DNA from: JANQRV01 sp964533785
GTDB lineage: Bacteria > Bacteroidota > Bacteroidia > Chitinophagales > Saprospiraceae
DNA: 12,500 nucleotides
Assembly: GCA_964533785.1 (NCBI GenBank)
Contig: CAZHNG010000204.1
Location: 1-12,500 of the forward strand
Direction: 5' to 3'
Of the stretch, positions 1 through 6,084 are shown one piece after another. Position numbers and translations under genes: made by a program. Below the pieces are notes generated by a model. That model was given only the letters and a program-made list of their open reading frames with translations. It made no database searches and was not told where the DNA came from. How positions within the stretch are numbered: position 1 is the first letter of the stretch; each line of letters opens with the position of its first letter.

Positions 1-28
1 AAATTGAAATTTTTTCTTTTTAGGCTCC

Positions 29-187
29 ATGCTCTCAAACGTTTGCCCAGGCCCAGACGGGCCCCACGTGGCGGGCCCTACGCGGACGGCTGTGGGGTAA
101 ACCCCGGAACGTTGAAAATCTCTAAAATTCAACTTGCGGGATTGTCTCGTATACTCGTCGAGCCCGCTTAACTCGAAACTCGCTGTA
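29..187. other. Non-coding GC-rich, hairpin-prone segment
   Basis: No open frame or start that I can support lies in 1-411, downstream of the aldo/keto reductase. Positions 45-107 are about 78% G+C (14 A/T in 63 bases), unlike the AT-rich surroundings. Visible potential stems are: GGGCCCC at 59-65 with GGGCCC at 73-78 plus G71 (C72 bulged, loop 66-70); GGGG 94-97 with CCCC 102-105; GTTGAA 112-117 with TTCAAC 128-133; and GCGGG 136-140 with CCCGC 163-167, which encloses CTCG 146-149 with CGAG 159-162. This could be a structured RNA, the remnant of a repeat, or an end of something beyond the left edge. I do not recognise tRNA, tmRNA, RNase P, SRP or 6S signatures. The strand is unknown. Confidence 0.3.
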
Positions 188-188
188 A

Positions 189-380
189 AAGAGGCTGTAT
201 CACAAGTATATTGAGTAGTTTCCCTACAACACCACGTAGGGTCTGCCTCAGGCTGATAGTTACATTAGAAGAAACTCCTAGAACACATCAGAAATGTTGA
301 CCGTCAACTCCTTATGTGTACTACTGTGAAAACTCTTATGTGACTATGTGGTAAAAAATAGACTTATGAGACAACCTCTT
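189..380. mobile_element. MITE-like element with 19-bp terminal inverted repeats
   Basis: Positions 189-207 (AAGAGGCTGTATCACAAGT) and the reverse complement of 362-380 (AAGAGGTTGTCTCATAAGT) match at 16 of 19 bases, bounding 192 bp with no coding capacity. Ends of the form GAGGCTGTCTCA-AAGT are familiar from transposase-bearing insertion sequences, so this is plausibly a non-autonomous derivative of such an IS (inference from memory of end sequences). Inside it are a 6-bp stem, CCCTAC 222-227 with GTAGGG 236-241, and an imperfect direct repeat at 306-350. An exact 11-bp direct repeat, AACTCGAAACT, occurs at 170-180 and 382-392 on either side. It abuts the right end within 1 nt but lies 8 nt from the left end, so it is not a clean target duplication. 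Confidence 0.45.
306..350. repeat. Imperfect tandem direct repeat
   Basis: Positions 306-328 and 331-350 share the core AACTC-TTATGTG-ACTA-TGTG, with three single-base or short insertions in the first copy. The second copy runs into GGTAAAAAATAG. The repeat lies inside the inverted-repeat-bounded element at 189-380. Degenerate TATGTGG-TAAAAA motifs of this kind recur between genes in Bacteroidota genomes (recollection, not tested). Confidence 0.4.
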
Positions 381-411
381 CAACTCGAAACTACTAACTC
401 GTCGAACCCCT

Positions 412-1398
412 CTACCACAAATGATGAACCTCCTCCTTGATATACTCCTCATAAATGGCATTCATCTTTGCGATCTTTTCTTCCGGCAAAGGCGGCAGAT
501 CATAAACCGAAAGATTAGAAAGCACCTGCTCCACCCTTGAGGCACCCGGAATAATGCAGCTCACCTCCGGAAATTGCAAGATCCATTGTAAAGCAATCGG
601 TGCTAAATTTTGCTGATCAGGGAACAAAGCCTTTAATTCCTCAACCGCCTTTAGCCCTAGCCCATAATTGATACCAGAAAAGGTTTCTCCTTTATCGAAA
701 GCAGCCCCTTCCCGATTAAAATTACGGTGATCTCCTTCGGTAAAAGTTGTTTGTGGATTGTATAAGCCTGTCAACAGACCACTTGCCAGGGGCACCCTGA
801 CGATAATGCCAATGTTACGGCGTGCCGCTTCTTGGAAAAACAACCCGGCCGGGCGTTGCCGAAAAAGATTAAAAATGATCTGAACGGTCGTTACATTTGG
901 ATATTCGATGGCTTTTAGCGCTTCCTCTACTTTTTCTACGCTAACGCCGAGGTTTAATATTTTGCCTTGTTCCTGGAGTCGTTCGAAGCGTTCAAAGATC
1001 TCCGGGCGGTAGTAAACTTGGGTGGGCGGACAATGTAGCTGGATCAGGTCCAGGGCTTCCAGTCCGGTCCGACGCAGACTGTCTTCTACGTATTGCTGCA
1101 AAACGTCTGGTTGATAGCCTTCATTAACGTGGGGATTGATCTGGCGCCCGCACTTAGTGGCTACATAGACTTTTTCGGAACGAGAACGTACCACCCGGCC
1201 CACTGCCGTTTCACTTAAGCCCATCTCGTAGACATCGGCGGTATCGATGAAATTGACGCCGTGATCGATGGCGATGTTAATGATTTTATCCGCATTTTCA
1301 TCGTCGAATTTAGAGCCCCACTTGCCGCCTACTTGCCAGGTGCCCAGCGAGAGCTCAGATACTTGGAAATTGGTTTTGCCTAGTTGTCGGTATTGCAT
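412..1398 (-). CDS. Aldo/keto reductase
   Basis: A 328-residue NAD(P)H-dependent oxidoreductase of the aldo/keto reductase superfamily, expected to be cytosolic and to reduce aldehydes or ketones. The substrate cannot be read from the sequence. It opens with the typical MQYRQLGKTNFQVSELSLGT strand. The catalytic tetrad is complete: D52 (in FIDTAD), Y57, K82 (in ATKCGR) and H122 (in IQLHCPP). The C-terminal cofactor-binding segment is present as LQWILQF followed by IIPGASRVEQV. Length is normal for the short, YajO/Tas-like single-domain bacterial group. The ATG at 1398 is the only good start, and its upstream is A/T-rich with no Shine-Dalgarno. A 77-nt gap separates it from rluF, on the same strand. 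The gap is long for strict coupling, so co-transcription is possible but unproven. Family assignment is firm, specific function is not. Confidence 0.93.
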   Translation of the reverse strand: MQYRQLGKTNFQVSELSLGTWQVGGKWGSKFDDENADKIINIAIDHGVNFIDTADVYEMGLSETAVGRVVRSRSEKVYVATKCGRQINPHVNEGYQPDVLQQYVEDSLRRTGLEALDLIQLHCPPTQVYYRPEIFERFERLQEQGKILNLGVSVEKVEEALKAIEYPNVTTVQIIFNLFRQRPAGLFFQEAARRNIGIIVRVPLASGLLTGLYNPQTTFTEGDHRNFNREGAAFDKGETFSGINYGLGLKAVEELKALFPDQQNLAPIALQWILQFPEVSCIIPGASRVEQVLSNLSVYDLPPLPEEKIAKMNAIYEEYIKEEVHHLW

Positions 1399-1475
1399 AA
1401 TGTTTTGATTTTTGAACCACGAAGAACCTGGAGTGCATAGCGCTTTACTTTATCATTACTAAGTGACATATTGAC

Positions 1476-2195
1476 TTACTTTCTCTTTTCCAGTCTTTTT
1501 CTCAACTCCTTTAATTCTTCCTGCTTTAGATCCCTCCACTGCCCGGGTTTTATTCCATCCAGTTTGATATTCATTATTCTGATGCGCTTCAGCGTCCGTA
1601 CTTTGTAGCCCAGGTATTCGCACATGCGCCTGATCTGCCGGTTTAATCCCTGGGTGAGAATGATTTTGAAAACGTTTTTACCTTTTTTTTCGATCTGGCA
1701 AGGATTGGTCACCGTTCCCAGAATAGGAACTCCCTGGCTCATTCTTCGGATAAAACGATCCGTTACGGGCTTGTCAACGGTGACGATATATTCTTTTTCG
1801 TGGTTATTTTCTACTCGTAGAATTTCATTGACAATATCCCCGTCGTTTGTTAGCAAAATCAATCCTGACGAAGCTTTATCCAACCTACCGATCGGAAAGA
1901 TCCGTTGCGGATGCCCCACAAAGTCTATGATATTATCTTTATCTCTCAGGTCGGTAGTACAAGTGATGCCCGGCGGTTTGTTCAAAGCGATGTAAACCAA
2001 TTTGGGTTTTGGCTTTAATGCCTTATCATCCAACGTAACCACATCATTTTCAAGAACGCGGTTGCCTTTTTTGGCCGTTTGCCCATTGATCTTCACCCGC
2101 CCTGCTTCAATCCATTTATCTGCTTCACGGCGCGAGCAAATACCGGTACTACTGATATATTTATTGAGACTGATAGATTGTGCATTATCCTCCAT
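1476..2195 (-). CDS. rluF: 23S rRNA pseudouridine synthase RluF
   Basis: RsuA/RluB/E/F-family pseudouridine synthase. RluF of E. coli isomerises U2604 of 23S rRNA. An N-terminal S4 RNA-binding domain covers about residues 9-55 (SLNKYISSTGICSRREADKW). The catalytic motif is IGRLDKASSGLILLTNDGD with nucleophile D106. The segments NHEKEYIVTVDKP, MSQGVPILGTVT, LTQGLNRQIRRMCEYLGY and GQWRDL are the features by which I separate RluF from RluB/RluE. At 239 residues it lacks the long basic C-terminal tail of E. coli RluF (about 290). I start it at the ATG at 2195. A longer in-frame GTG start at 2258 would overlap the CDGSH gene by about 60 nt with unrelated residues. The chosen ATG lies one base after that gene's TAG, implying translational coupling. 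It is the last gene of the leftward operon with the YjdI/CDGSH and GNAT genes. Confidence 0.92.
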   Translation of the reverse strand: MEDNAQSISLNKYISSTGICSRREADKWIEAGRVKINGQTAKKGNRVLENDVVTLDDKALKPKPKLVYIALNKPPGITCTTDLRDKDNIIDFVGHPQRIFPIGRLDKASSGLILLTNDGDIVNEILRVENNHEKEYIVTVDKPVTDRFIRRMSQGVPILGTVTNPCQIEKKGKNVFKIILTQGLNRQIRRMCEYLGYKVRTLKRIRIMNIKLDGIKPGQWRDLKQEELKELRKRLEKRK

Positions 2196-2196
2196 G

Positions 2197-2625
2197 CTAC
2201 CCTTTGAAATCGATCTTTTTGTGCGTACCGTCGCAATAAGGTTTATTTTCAGAGGCACCGCAACGACAGAATGCCGTTACTTTTTTCCGCACTTCCATTC
2301 TATCTTCGGCATGCTTTACCGTAATCGTTCCGTGTACCAATAAAGGGCCATCTTTGGCTACCTCTACTTTGGTCTCTGCCGTTGGTTCTTCTTTCTTCTC
2401 CTCGCCAACCAAATAATAACTCAATGCTCCCGAGGGACAATGATCGATTTGTGCCATCAATTCTTCCGTAGTAGCATTTTCTACCTTTATCCAGGGTCTT
2501 TCGTCAGGATTATACACCTTGGGCAAACGTTTAACGCATTCTTCCGAATGAATACATAATTTGGGTTTCCAAACTACGGTTAATTCGCCGTTCGAGTACT
2601 CTTTTTTTACATTTCCACTCATCAT
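2197..2625 (-). CDS. YjdI-type 4Fe-4S domain fused to CDGSH iron-sulfur domain
   Basis: A 142-residue cytosolic two-domain iron-sulfur protein. Residues ~10-72 match the divergent 4Fe-4S mono-cluster family (Fer4_19, E. coli YjdI): KPKLCIHSEEC (C24, C30), RPWIKV, then DHCPSGALSY (C63). Residues ~95-142 carry a CDGSH (mitoNEET-type) motif, CRCGASENKPYCDGTH, with the 3Cys-1His ligand set C120, C122, C131, H135 that binds a redox-active, labile 2Fe-2S cluster. A Lys/Glu-rich linker (~73-92) joins them. The biochemical role of either family in bacteria is poorly defined; electron transfer or cluster sensing is the usual guess. Two ATGs stand in tandem at 2625 and 2622. The first overlaps the TAA of the GNAT gene by one base. 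The TAG is one base before rluF. Gene order and coupling are directly visible, and the domain assignment is strong. Confidence 0.9.
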   Translation of the reverse strand: MMSGNVKKEYSNGELTVVWKPKLCIHSEECVKRLPKVYNPDERPWIKVENATTEELMAQIDHCPSGALSYYLVGEEKKEEPTAETKVEVAKDGPLLVHGTITVKHAEDRMEVRKKVTAFCRCGASENKPYCDGTHKKIDFKG

Positions 2626-2924
2626 TATGCTATTTTAATTCCTTTCAATACCAATTTTCTCCATTCCGGGTGTTTTTTGATGTAAGCGGCCACGAAAGGA
2701 CACATGGGCACTAAGGTCAGCCCCAACCGCTCAACTTCCTCTAACACCATCCTGATCAAAGTAGAACCAACCCCTTTACCTTCCAGTTCGACCGCCACTT
2801 CCGTATGGGTTAGAAATATTTTGTCTTTGGTTTTAATGTATTCCAAACGCGGTACGAAACCATCGATGTGAATTTCGTATTGTTTTGCTGTTTCATTGTT
2901 GATCAGCTGATAGTTATTTTCCAC
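2625..2924 (-). CDS. Small GNAT acetyltransferase, YjdJ-like
   Basis: A 99-residue single-domain protein of the small Gcn5-related N-acetyltransferase family that includes E. coli YjdJ. Recognisable parts are the HTEV strand (40-43), the acetyl-CoA pyrophosphate loop in the form EGKGVGS (48-54), and the family signature VPMCPFVAAYIKKHPE (72-87) with its conserved Cys75. The acceptor substrate is unknown for this family. The start is a GTG at 2924. I see no in-frame ATG that would leave the domain intact, and the upstream AAAAAAATTTATC tract fits Bacteroidota translation signals. Its TAA overlaps the ATG of the YjdI/CDGSH gene, so the two are probably coupled. E. coli also keeps yjdI and yjdJ together, which supports a functional pair. 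A TACTTTTA at 2969-2962 is one mismatch from the Bacteroidota -7 motif, but no partner -33 box is clear. Confidence 0.85.
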   Translation of the reverse strand: MENNYQLINNETAKQYEIHIDGFVPRLEYIKTKDKIFLTHTEVAVELEGKGVGSTLIRMVLEEVERLGLTLVPMCPFVAAYIKKHPEWRKLVLKGIKIA

Positions 2925-3022
2925 GATAAATTTTTTTGATAAAATAGGAGACTATTCAAGATAAAAGTAGCTTTTTTCAGTCGCTTTCGTTTTAAATACA
3001 CTGTAACACAAATTTCTTTGCA

Positions 3023-3130
3023 TTTTGAAGCCGTCTTTTTGCCCAACTCTTCGTTACGTACTCGCCTTCGGGACTATGGCCACGAGGCTCCGTCGCGCCT
3101 CGATTTGGACAAAAATCCGGTGATTCAAAA
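3023..3130. repeat. Imperfect long inverted repeat, REP/MITE-like
   Basis: The outer arms are TTTTGAA 3023-3029 with TTCAAAA 3124-3130, then CCGTCTTTTTGCCCAA 3031-3046 with TTGGACAAAAATCCGG 3105-3120 (13 of 16 paired). A small inner hairpin is CGAGGC 3083-3088 with GCCTCG 3097-3102. The interior is GC-rich while the flanks are AT-rich. It lies between the GNAT operon and the lipoprotein gene. An open frame crosses it (3018-3209), but its peptide looks like translated repeat and I do not call a gene. Likely a dispersed intergenic repeat or a folded RNA element; copy number elsewhere is unknown. Confidence 0.5.
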
Positions 3131-3168
3131 CACTAAGAAACTTATATTACAGTGTATTAAAGGATTCA

Positions 3169-3759
3169 TTATTTCATGTTTTCCGGAACATTACCTTGAG
3201 TTTCGGTAATTACGCCGTTCTTATCATAAAATATTTCATAGATCATTTCACCATCTTCGTAGAAGCCATAGCGTGCAAGCAGGCTATCGGGGTGCCAGCG
3301 CCGCTGCAACCCATCCATTGCTCCAGGAGCTGAATAAAAATAATTGATGTAAGGGCTACCATCTCCACGCCACATTCTTTCGCTGCCGAGGGATTTGCCG
3401 TCTTTCATATGAAAATCATGATCCAATTGACCGTTTTCGAAATAGCCGATTTGCCAAACGGGCTGCCCCATTTCATATTTGATATAGCGGTATTTGTGAT
3501 CCGTATCCTTAAAAGCTTGATAAGACCAACCAGTGTAAGGCACCCCATCAAGATAATAATAATCCATTCTTCTACCCTCGCCAATCGATGTTTGCTGCTT
3601 CACAAGCAAAGAAGCATCGATCTTATCCAAAAGTTCTAAGGCCTCCATTGAAGGAGTTTCAGGGTCGCGGTGATAGGGAACTTTGGATGGCACGGCTTCG
3701 GTCTGGGCATTGCATCCCGCTAAGTATAAAACAAACAGGAACAAATAGATTCTTTGCAT
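3169..3759 (-). CDS. Lipoprotein with MORN-like/YwqK-type repeats
   Basis: A 196-residue exported protein. The N-terminus MQRIYLFLFVLYLAGC is a lipoprotein signal peptide with lipobox LAGC and acylated Cys16, so it should be anchored in a membrane facing the periplasm or the cell surface. The rest contains degenerate Y-x-x-G/N-G strand repeats of the MORN_2 (YwqK antitoxin-like) kind: YLDGVPYTGW (69-78), QIGYFENGQL (103-112), HMKDGKSLG (117-125), ARYGFYEDGEMIYEIFYDKNG (162-182, in part). YwqK is the antitoxin-like member that gave the family its name in Bacillus. No toxin gene is adjacent here and the lipobox argues against a cytosolic antitoxin. Such proteins are common and uncharacterised in Bacteroidota. 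The ATG at 3759 is preceded by an A/T-rich tract. The gap to the oxidase gene is 133 nt, so it may have its own promoter. Confidence 0.75.
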   Translation of the reverse strand: MQRIYLFLFVLYLAGCNAQTEAVPSKVPYHRDPETPSMEALELLDKIDASLLVKQQTSIGEGRRMDYYYLDGVPYTGWSYQAFKDTDHKYRYIKYEMGQPVWQIGYFENGQLDHDFHMKDGKSLGSERMWRGDGSPYINYFYSAPGAMDGLQRRWHPDSLLARYGFYEDGEMIYEIFYDKNGVITETQGNVPENMK

Positions 3760-3825
3760 ATCTATAAAAATTATTTCTAAAGAAATGGTTAATAATAAAC
3801 TAACGGTTAAACCATCCGACTATTT

Positions 3826-3853
3826 TGAATAGAACAACTGCTAATTCTATTCA
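3826..3853. repeat. Perfect 9-bp stem hairpin upstream of lipoprotein gene
   Basis: TGAATAGAA at 3826-3834 pairs perfectly with TTCTATTCA at 3845-3853 around a 10-nt loop, in the 133-nt gap between the oxidase stop and the lipoprotein start. It may be a weak terminator for the oxidase gene or a protein-binding site. Neither strand shows a T-run after the stem, so a classical intrinsic terminator is not supported. Confidence 0.35.
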
Positions 3854-3892
3854 CCACTATTGGAGTCAAACTTTAAATCGTTTTTTTATCAA

Positions 3893-4951
3893 TCATATCG
3901 ACCTCAATTGTTCCCGAACAAATTTAGCACTTTGTACCGCACCTTCCATATAACCAGGAAAATGGGGAGCCGTTTCAGAACCAGCAATAAAAAAGTTTTC
4001 ATCAAAGAACGGTTGACGGAAAATAGCATGACCATTGTTTTGGTGTGGAATAATGGATTCGTCATATTGTCTGAATGTATAATGCTCATGACGCCAGACC
4101 AGTTCTTCATACCATGTATAATCCAAAGCACTTTTCCCATAGTACTTTTGTAATTGCTTCAAAATAGCCTCTAAACGTTCTTGTTTGGTAAGACAATGAA
4201 ATGCACCATTCAAAAAACCTTTGAGTGCAAAGGCCTTATCTTGATAATTCGAATGATCGTACATTTCTGGTACCGGGCCCACATTACTAAAGATCGTACC
4301 ACTGGAATGTCCTTCCCGCCAAAATGGTTTTTGGTACGTCAACCCCACTTTGATGGACTCCCCCATCCAGGTATGGGTAACCTTGGCAATCTCTGAAAAT
4401 GCTTTGGGCAAAGCTGGTTCGATTTGCACGGTCTTATGGAGCAGATAAGGTGGCAAGGTACTCACCACTTGTTTTGCTAGATATTCACCTCGATTGGTTG
4501 TCAGATGTACCTCTCCTTTTTCGTAGGAAATCTTTTTTACCGCTTCACTTAATTGCACGGAAGTATTAGTTAATGATCCAGTCAGTCGTTGAATAAGTTC
4601 GTAAGTGCCTCCAGCAATGCGGTAGCTAGGATCCGGATTTGATGGTAATGCTGCAATTTGCGGAGGATTAATCGACATGGGTTCGTAGATCGCATATTTG
4701 CCCATCCGTTGTTCGAAAATATCCAGGCCTAGTTCTTTTAAAAGACTTACGAGGGCAGTATGCTTCATTCCCAGCCAGGTGGCTCCCATTTCCAACGATG
4801 CCATGCCGGTTTGATATTTTGTTAAGATTCTACCGCCCAATCGATTCCGTGCTTCTATTACCAATATAGATTTTCCGCTTTGCCGAAGAAAATAGGCTAA
4901 TGCCAAACCGGTTAAGCCGCCTCCTATGATAATGATATCTTTGTTGTGCAT
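3893..4951 (-). CDS. FAD-dependent amine oxidase (monoamine oxidase family)
   Basis: A 352-residue flavoprotein of the monoamine oxidase/amine oxidoreductase superfamily, predicted to oxidise an amine with FAD. The substrate is not deducible. The N-terminal Rossmann motif is IIIIGGGLTGLALAYFL (G10-x-G12-x-x-G15), with E33 for the adenosine ribose and then RLGGR (37-41). A Lys in WMGESIKV (K201) corresponds to the conserved active-site lysine of the family. The C-terminal FAD motif is FIAGSETAPHFPGYMEGAV (~321-339). I choose the ATG at 4951, four codons before the FAD strand, preceded by AATAAAATTAGAATCAAA. An in-frame GTG at 5041 would add 30 unrelated residues. It is short relative to animal MAOs (about 520) and has no signal peptide or C-terminal membrane anchor. 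It is transcribed divergently from the nucleoside phosphorylase. Confidence 0.88.
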   Translation of the reverse strand: MHNKDIIIIGGGLTGLALAYFLRQSGKSILVIEARNRLGGRILTKYQTGMASLEMGATWLGMKHTALVSLLKELGLDIFEQRMGKYAIYEPMSINPPQIAALPSNPDPSYRIAGGTYELIQRLTGSLTNTSVQLSEAVKKISYEKGEVHLTTNRGEYLAKQVVSTLPPYLLHKTVQIEPALPKAFSEIAKVTHTWMGESIKVGLTYQKPFWREGHSSGTIFSNVGPVPEMYDHSNYQDKAFALKGFLNGAFHCLTKQERLEAILKQLQKYYGKSALDYTWYEELVWRHEHYTFRQYDESIIPHQNNGHAIFRQPFFDENFFIAGSETAPHFPGYMEGAVQSAKFVREQLRSI

Positions 4952-5029
4952 TTTGATTCTAATTTTATTTAAATGAACAGCTATTTCTGATGTGAAACGT
5001 ACGTGGGTTGCCACCAAAACACAAAAGCT

Positions 5030-5071
5030 CAAAATCCTCACAAAAAAGATTAGAGGATGTTTTGATTTTTT
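5030..5071 (+). terminator. Hairpin followed by T-run in divergent intergenic region
   Basis: ATCCTC 5034-5039 pairs with GAGGAT 5053-5058 and, after a bulged G5059, flanking A/T pairs extend the stem (CAAA at 5030-5033, TTTG at 5061-5064). A 13-nt loop separates the arms and ATTTTTT follows at 5065-5071. On the plus strand it resembles an intrinsic terminator, yet no rightward gene precedes it. It might be an attenuator in the leader of the phosphorylase gene or chance. The rest of the 237-nt gap shows only a weak candidate promoter for the rightward genes (TTG 5131-5133, TATTTTTA 5155-5162). Confidence 0.25.
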
Positions 5072-5188
5072 CTACGTGTAAGTTCTACATGAGAAATTGC
5101 TGTTAAATGAATTGCTTGGATAGCAAAAGGTTGACCACAAGAGGTTTTATTCCTTATTTTTAATAGACTTATCTAATAAAATTCGAAT

Positions 5189-6073
5189 ATGGATAAAGCG
5201 CAAAGTAAGTCCTCCGAGTTGATTTTAAATAAAGACGGAAGTATCTACCACCTCCATCTCAAAGAAGAACACATAGCTCCCACCGTTATTTTGGTAGGTG
5301 ATCCAGGGCGGGTCGAAAAAGTGAGTCATTACTTTGACACCGTCGAATTTAAAATTCAAAATAGAGAATTCATCACCCATACTGGGATTTTCAAAAATCA
5401 ACGATTGACTGTTCTTTCCACGGGTATCGGCACCGACAATATCGATATTGTAATGAATGAATTGGACGCTGTGGCTAATTTGGACCTTGAAACTGGAATG
5501 CCTAAAACAGAGAAAAAGTCACTTAATATTGTACGCATCGGCACTTCCGGTGCCATCCAGGCTGATATCCCTGTAGGTTCATTTGTTCTTTCCGAATACG
5601 CATTAGGCTTTGACGGATTGGTTTATTACTATGATTCAAAAATCCCGGTTATCGAGCAAGAACTGACCGGAGCCATTAATCATCATTTAAAATGGAATCC
5701 CAAACTAGCGGTACCCTACATCGTTAAGGCATCCGACAGTCTGGCGAATCAACTGGGTCCGGATATGTTCAGAGGAATAACGGCTACCGCTACCGGCTTT
5801 TACGCACCTCAGGGAAGGGCAGTATCCCTGGATATTAAGGATAAAATATTGGAAAAAAAGTTAAGCAGTTTTCAACAACAAGGATTGCGCATCACCAACT
5901 TTGAGATGGAAACCTCCGCGATCTACGCACTGGGCAAAATGATGGGGCATCAGTGCTGTACTTGTTGTGCTATTTTAGCCAATCGGGCCACGGGTGAGTT
6001 TGCTGAAAACCGAATTGCCCCCGTTGAGGAATTAATCCAAACCGTGTTGGACAGATTAGTGGAATGTAACTAA
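5189..6073 (+). CDS. Nucleoside phosphorylase, uridine phosphorylase-like
   Basis: A 294-residue member of the PNP/UDP (NP-I) family, which splits nucleosides with phosphate into base and ribose-1-phosphate for salvage in the cytosol. Evidence: the phosphate-binding loop GDPGRVEKV (37-45), LSTGIGTDN (76-84, catalytic strand and loop), RIGTSGAIQADIPVGSFV (116-133), GFYAPQGR (203-210), and FEMETSAIYAL (238-248) with the ribose-binding E239/M240/E241 set. GFYAPQGR lies where uridine phosphorylases bind the pyrimidine through Gln and Arg, which favours uridine over purine nucleosides, but this is not decisive. A Cys cluster (CCTCC, 256-260) is unusual but outside the motifs I recognise. The ATG at 5189 follows AATAAAATTCGAAT. 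The next gene begins 11 nt downstream, so the two are probably co-transcribed. Confidence 0.9.
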   Translation: MDKAQSKSSELILNKDGSIYHLHLKEEHIAPTVILVGDPGRVEKVSHYFDTVEFKIQNREFITHTGIFKNQRLTVLSTGIGTDNIDIVMNELDAVANLDLETGMPKTEKKSLNIVRIGTSGAIQADIPVGSFVLSEYALGFDGLVYYYDSKIPVIEQELTGAINHHLKWNPKLAVPYIVKASDSLANQLGPDMFRGITATATGFYAPQGRAVSLDIKDKILEKKLSSFQQQGLRITNFEMETSAIYALGKMMGHQCCTCCAILANRATGEFAENRIAPVEELIQTVLDRLVECN

Positions 6074-6084
6074 AAACCAAATCC

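Noticed and set aside
1399..1475. The AGGTTCTTCGTGGTTCAAAAATC motif upstream of the aldo/keto reductase as a promoter or repeat
   Set aside because: It resembles common intergenic motifs of the phylum, but one copy in this window and no clear -7/-33 pair give nothing testable from the sequence alone.
2196..2258. An earlier GTG start (2258) for rluF
   Set aside because: It would run through the CDGSH coding region. The ATG at 2195, one base after the preceding stop, gives the S4 domain its usual N-terminus.
3018..3209. A 63-residue rightward open frame
   Set aside because: It coincides with the inverted repeat at 3023-3130, overlaps the end of the lipoprotein gene, and shows no domain or translation signal. 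It is best read as repeat sequence by chance open.
4952..5041. A 30-residue N-terminal extension of the amine oxidase from a GTG at 5041
   Set aside because: The ATG at 4951 sits at the normal distance before the FAD-binding GxGxxG motif and has a good A/T-rich upstream tract. The extension matches no family sequence.
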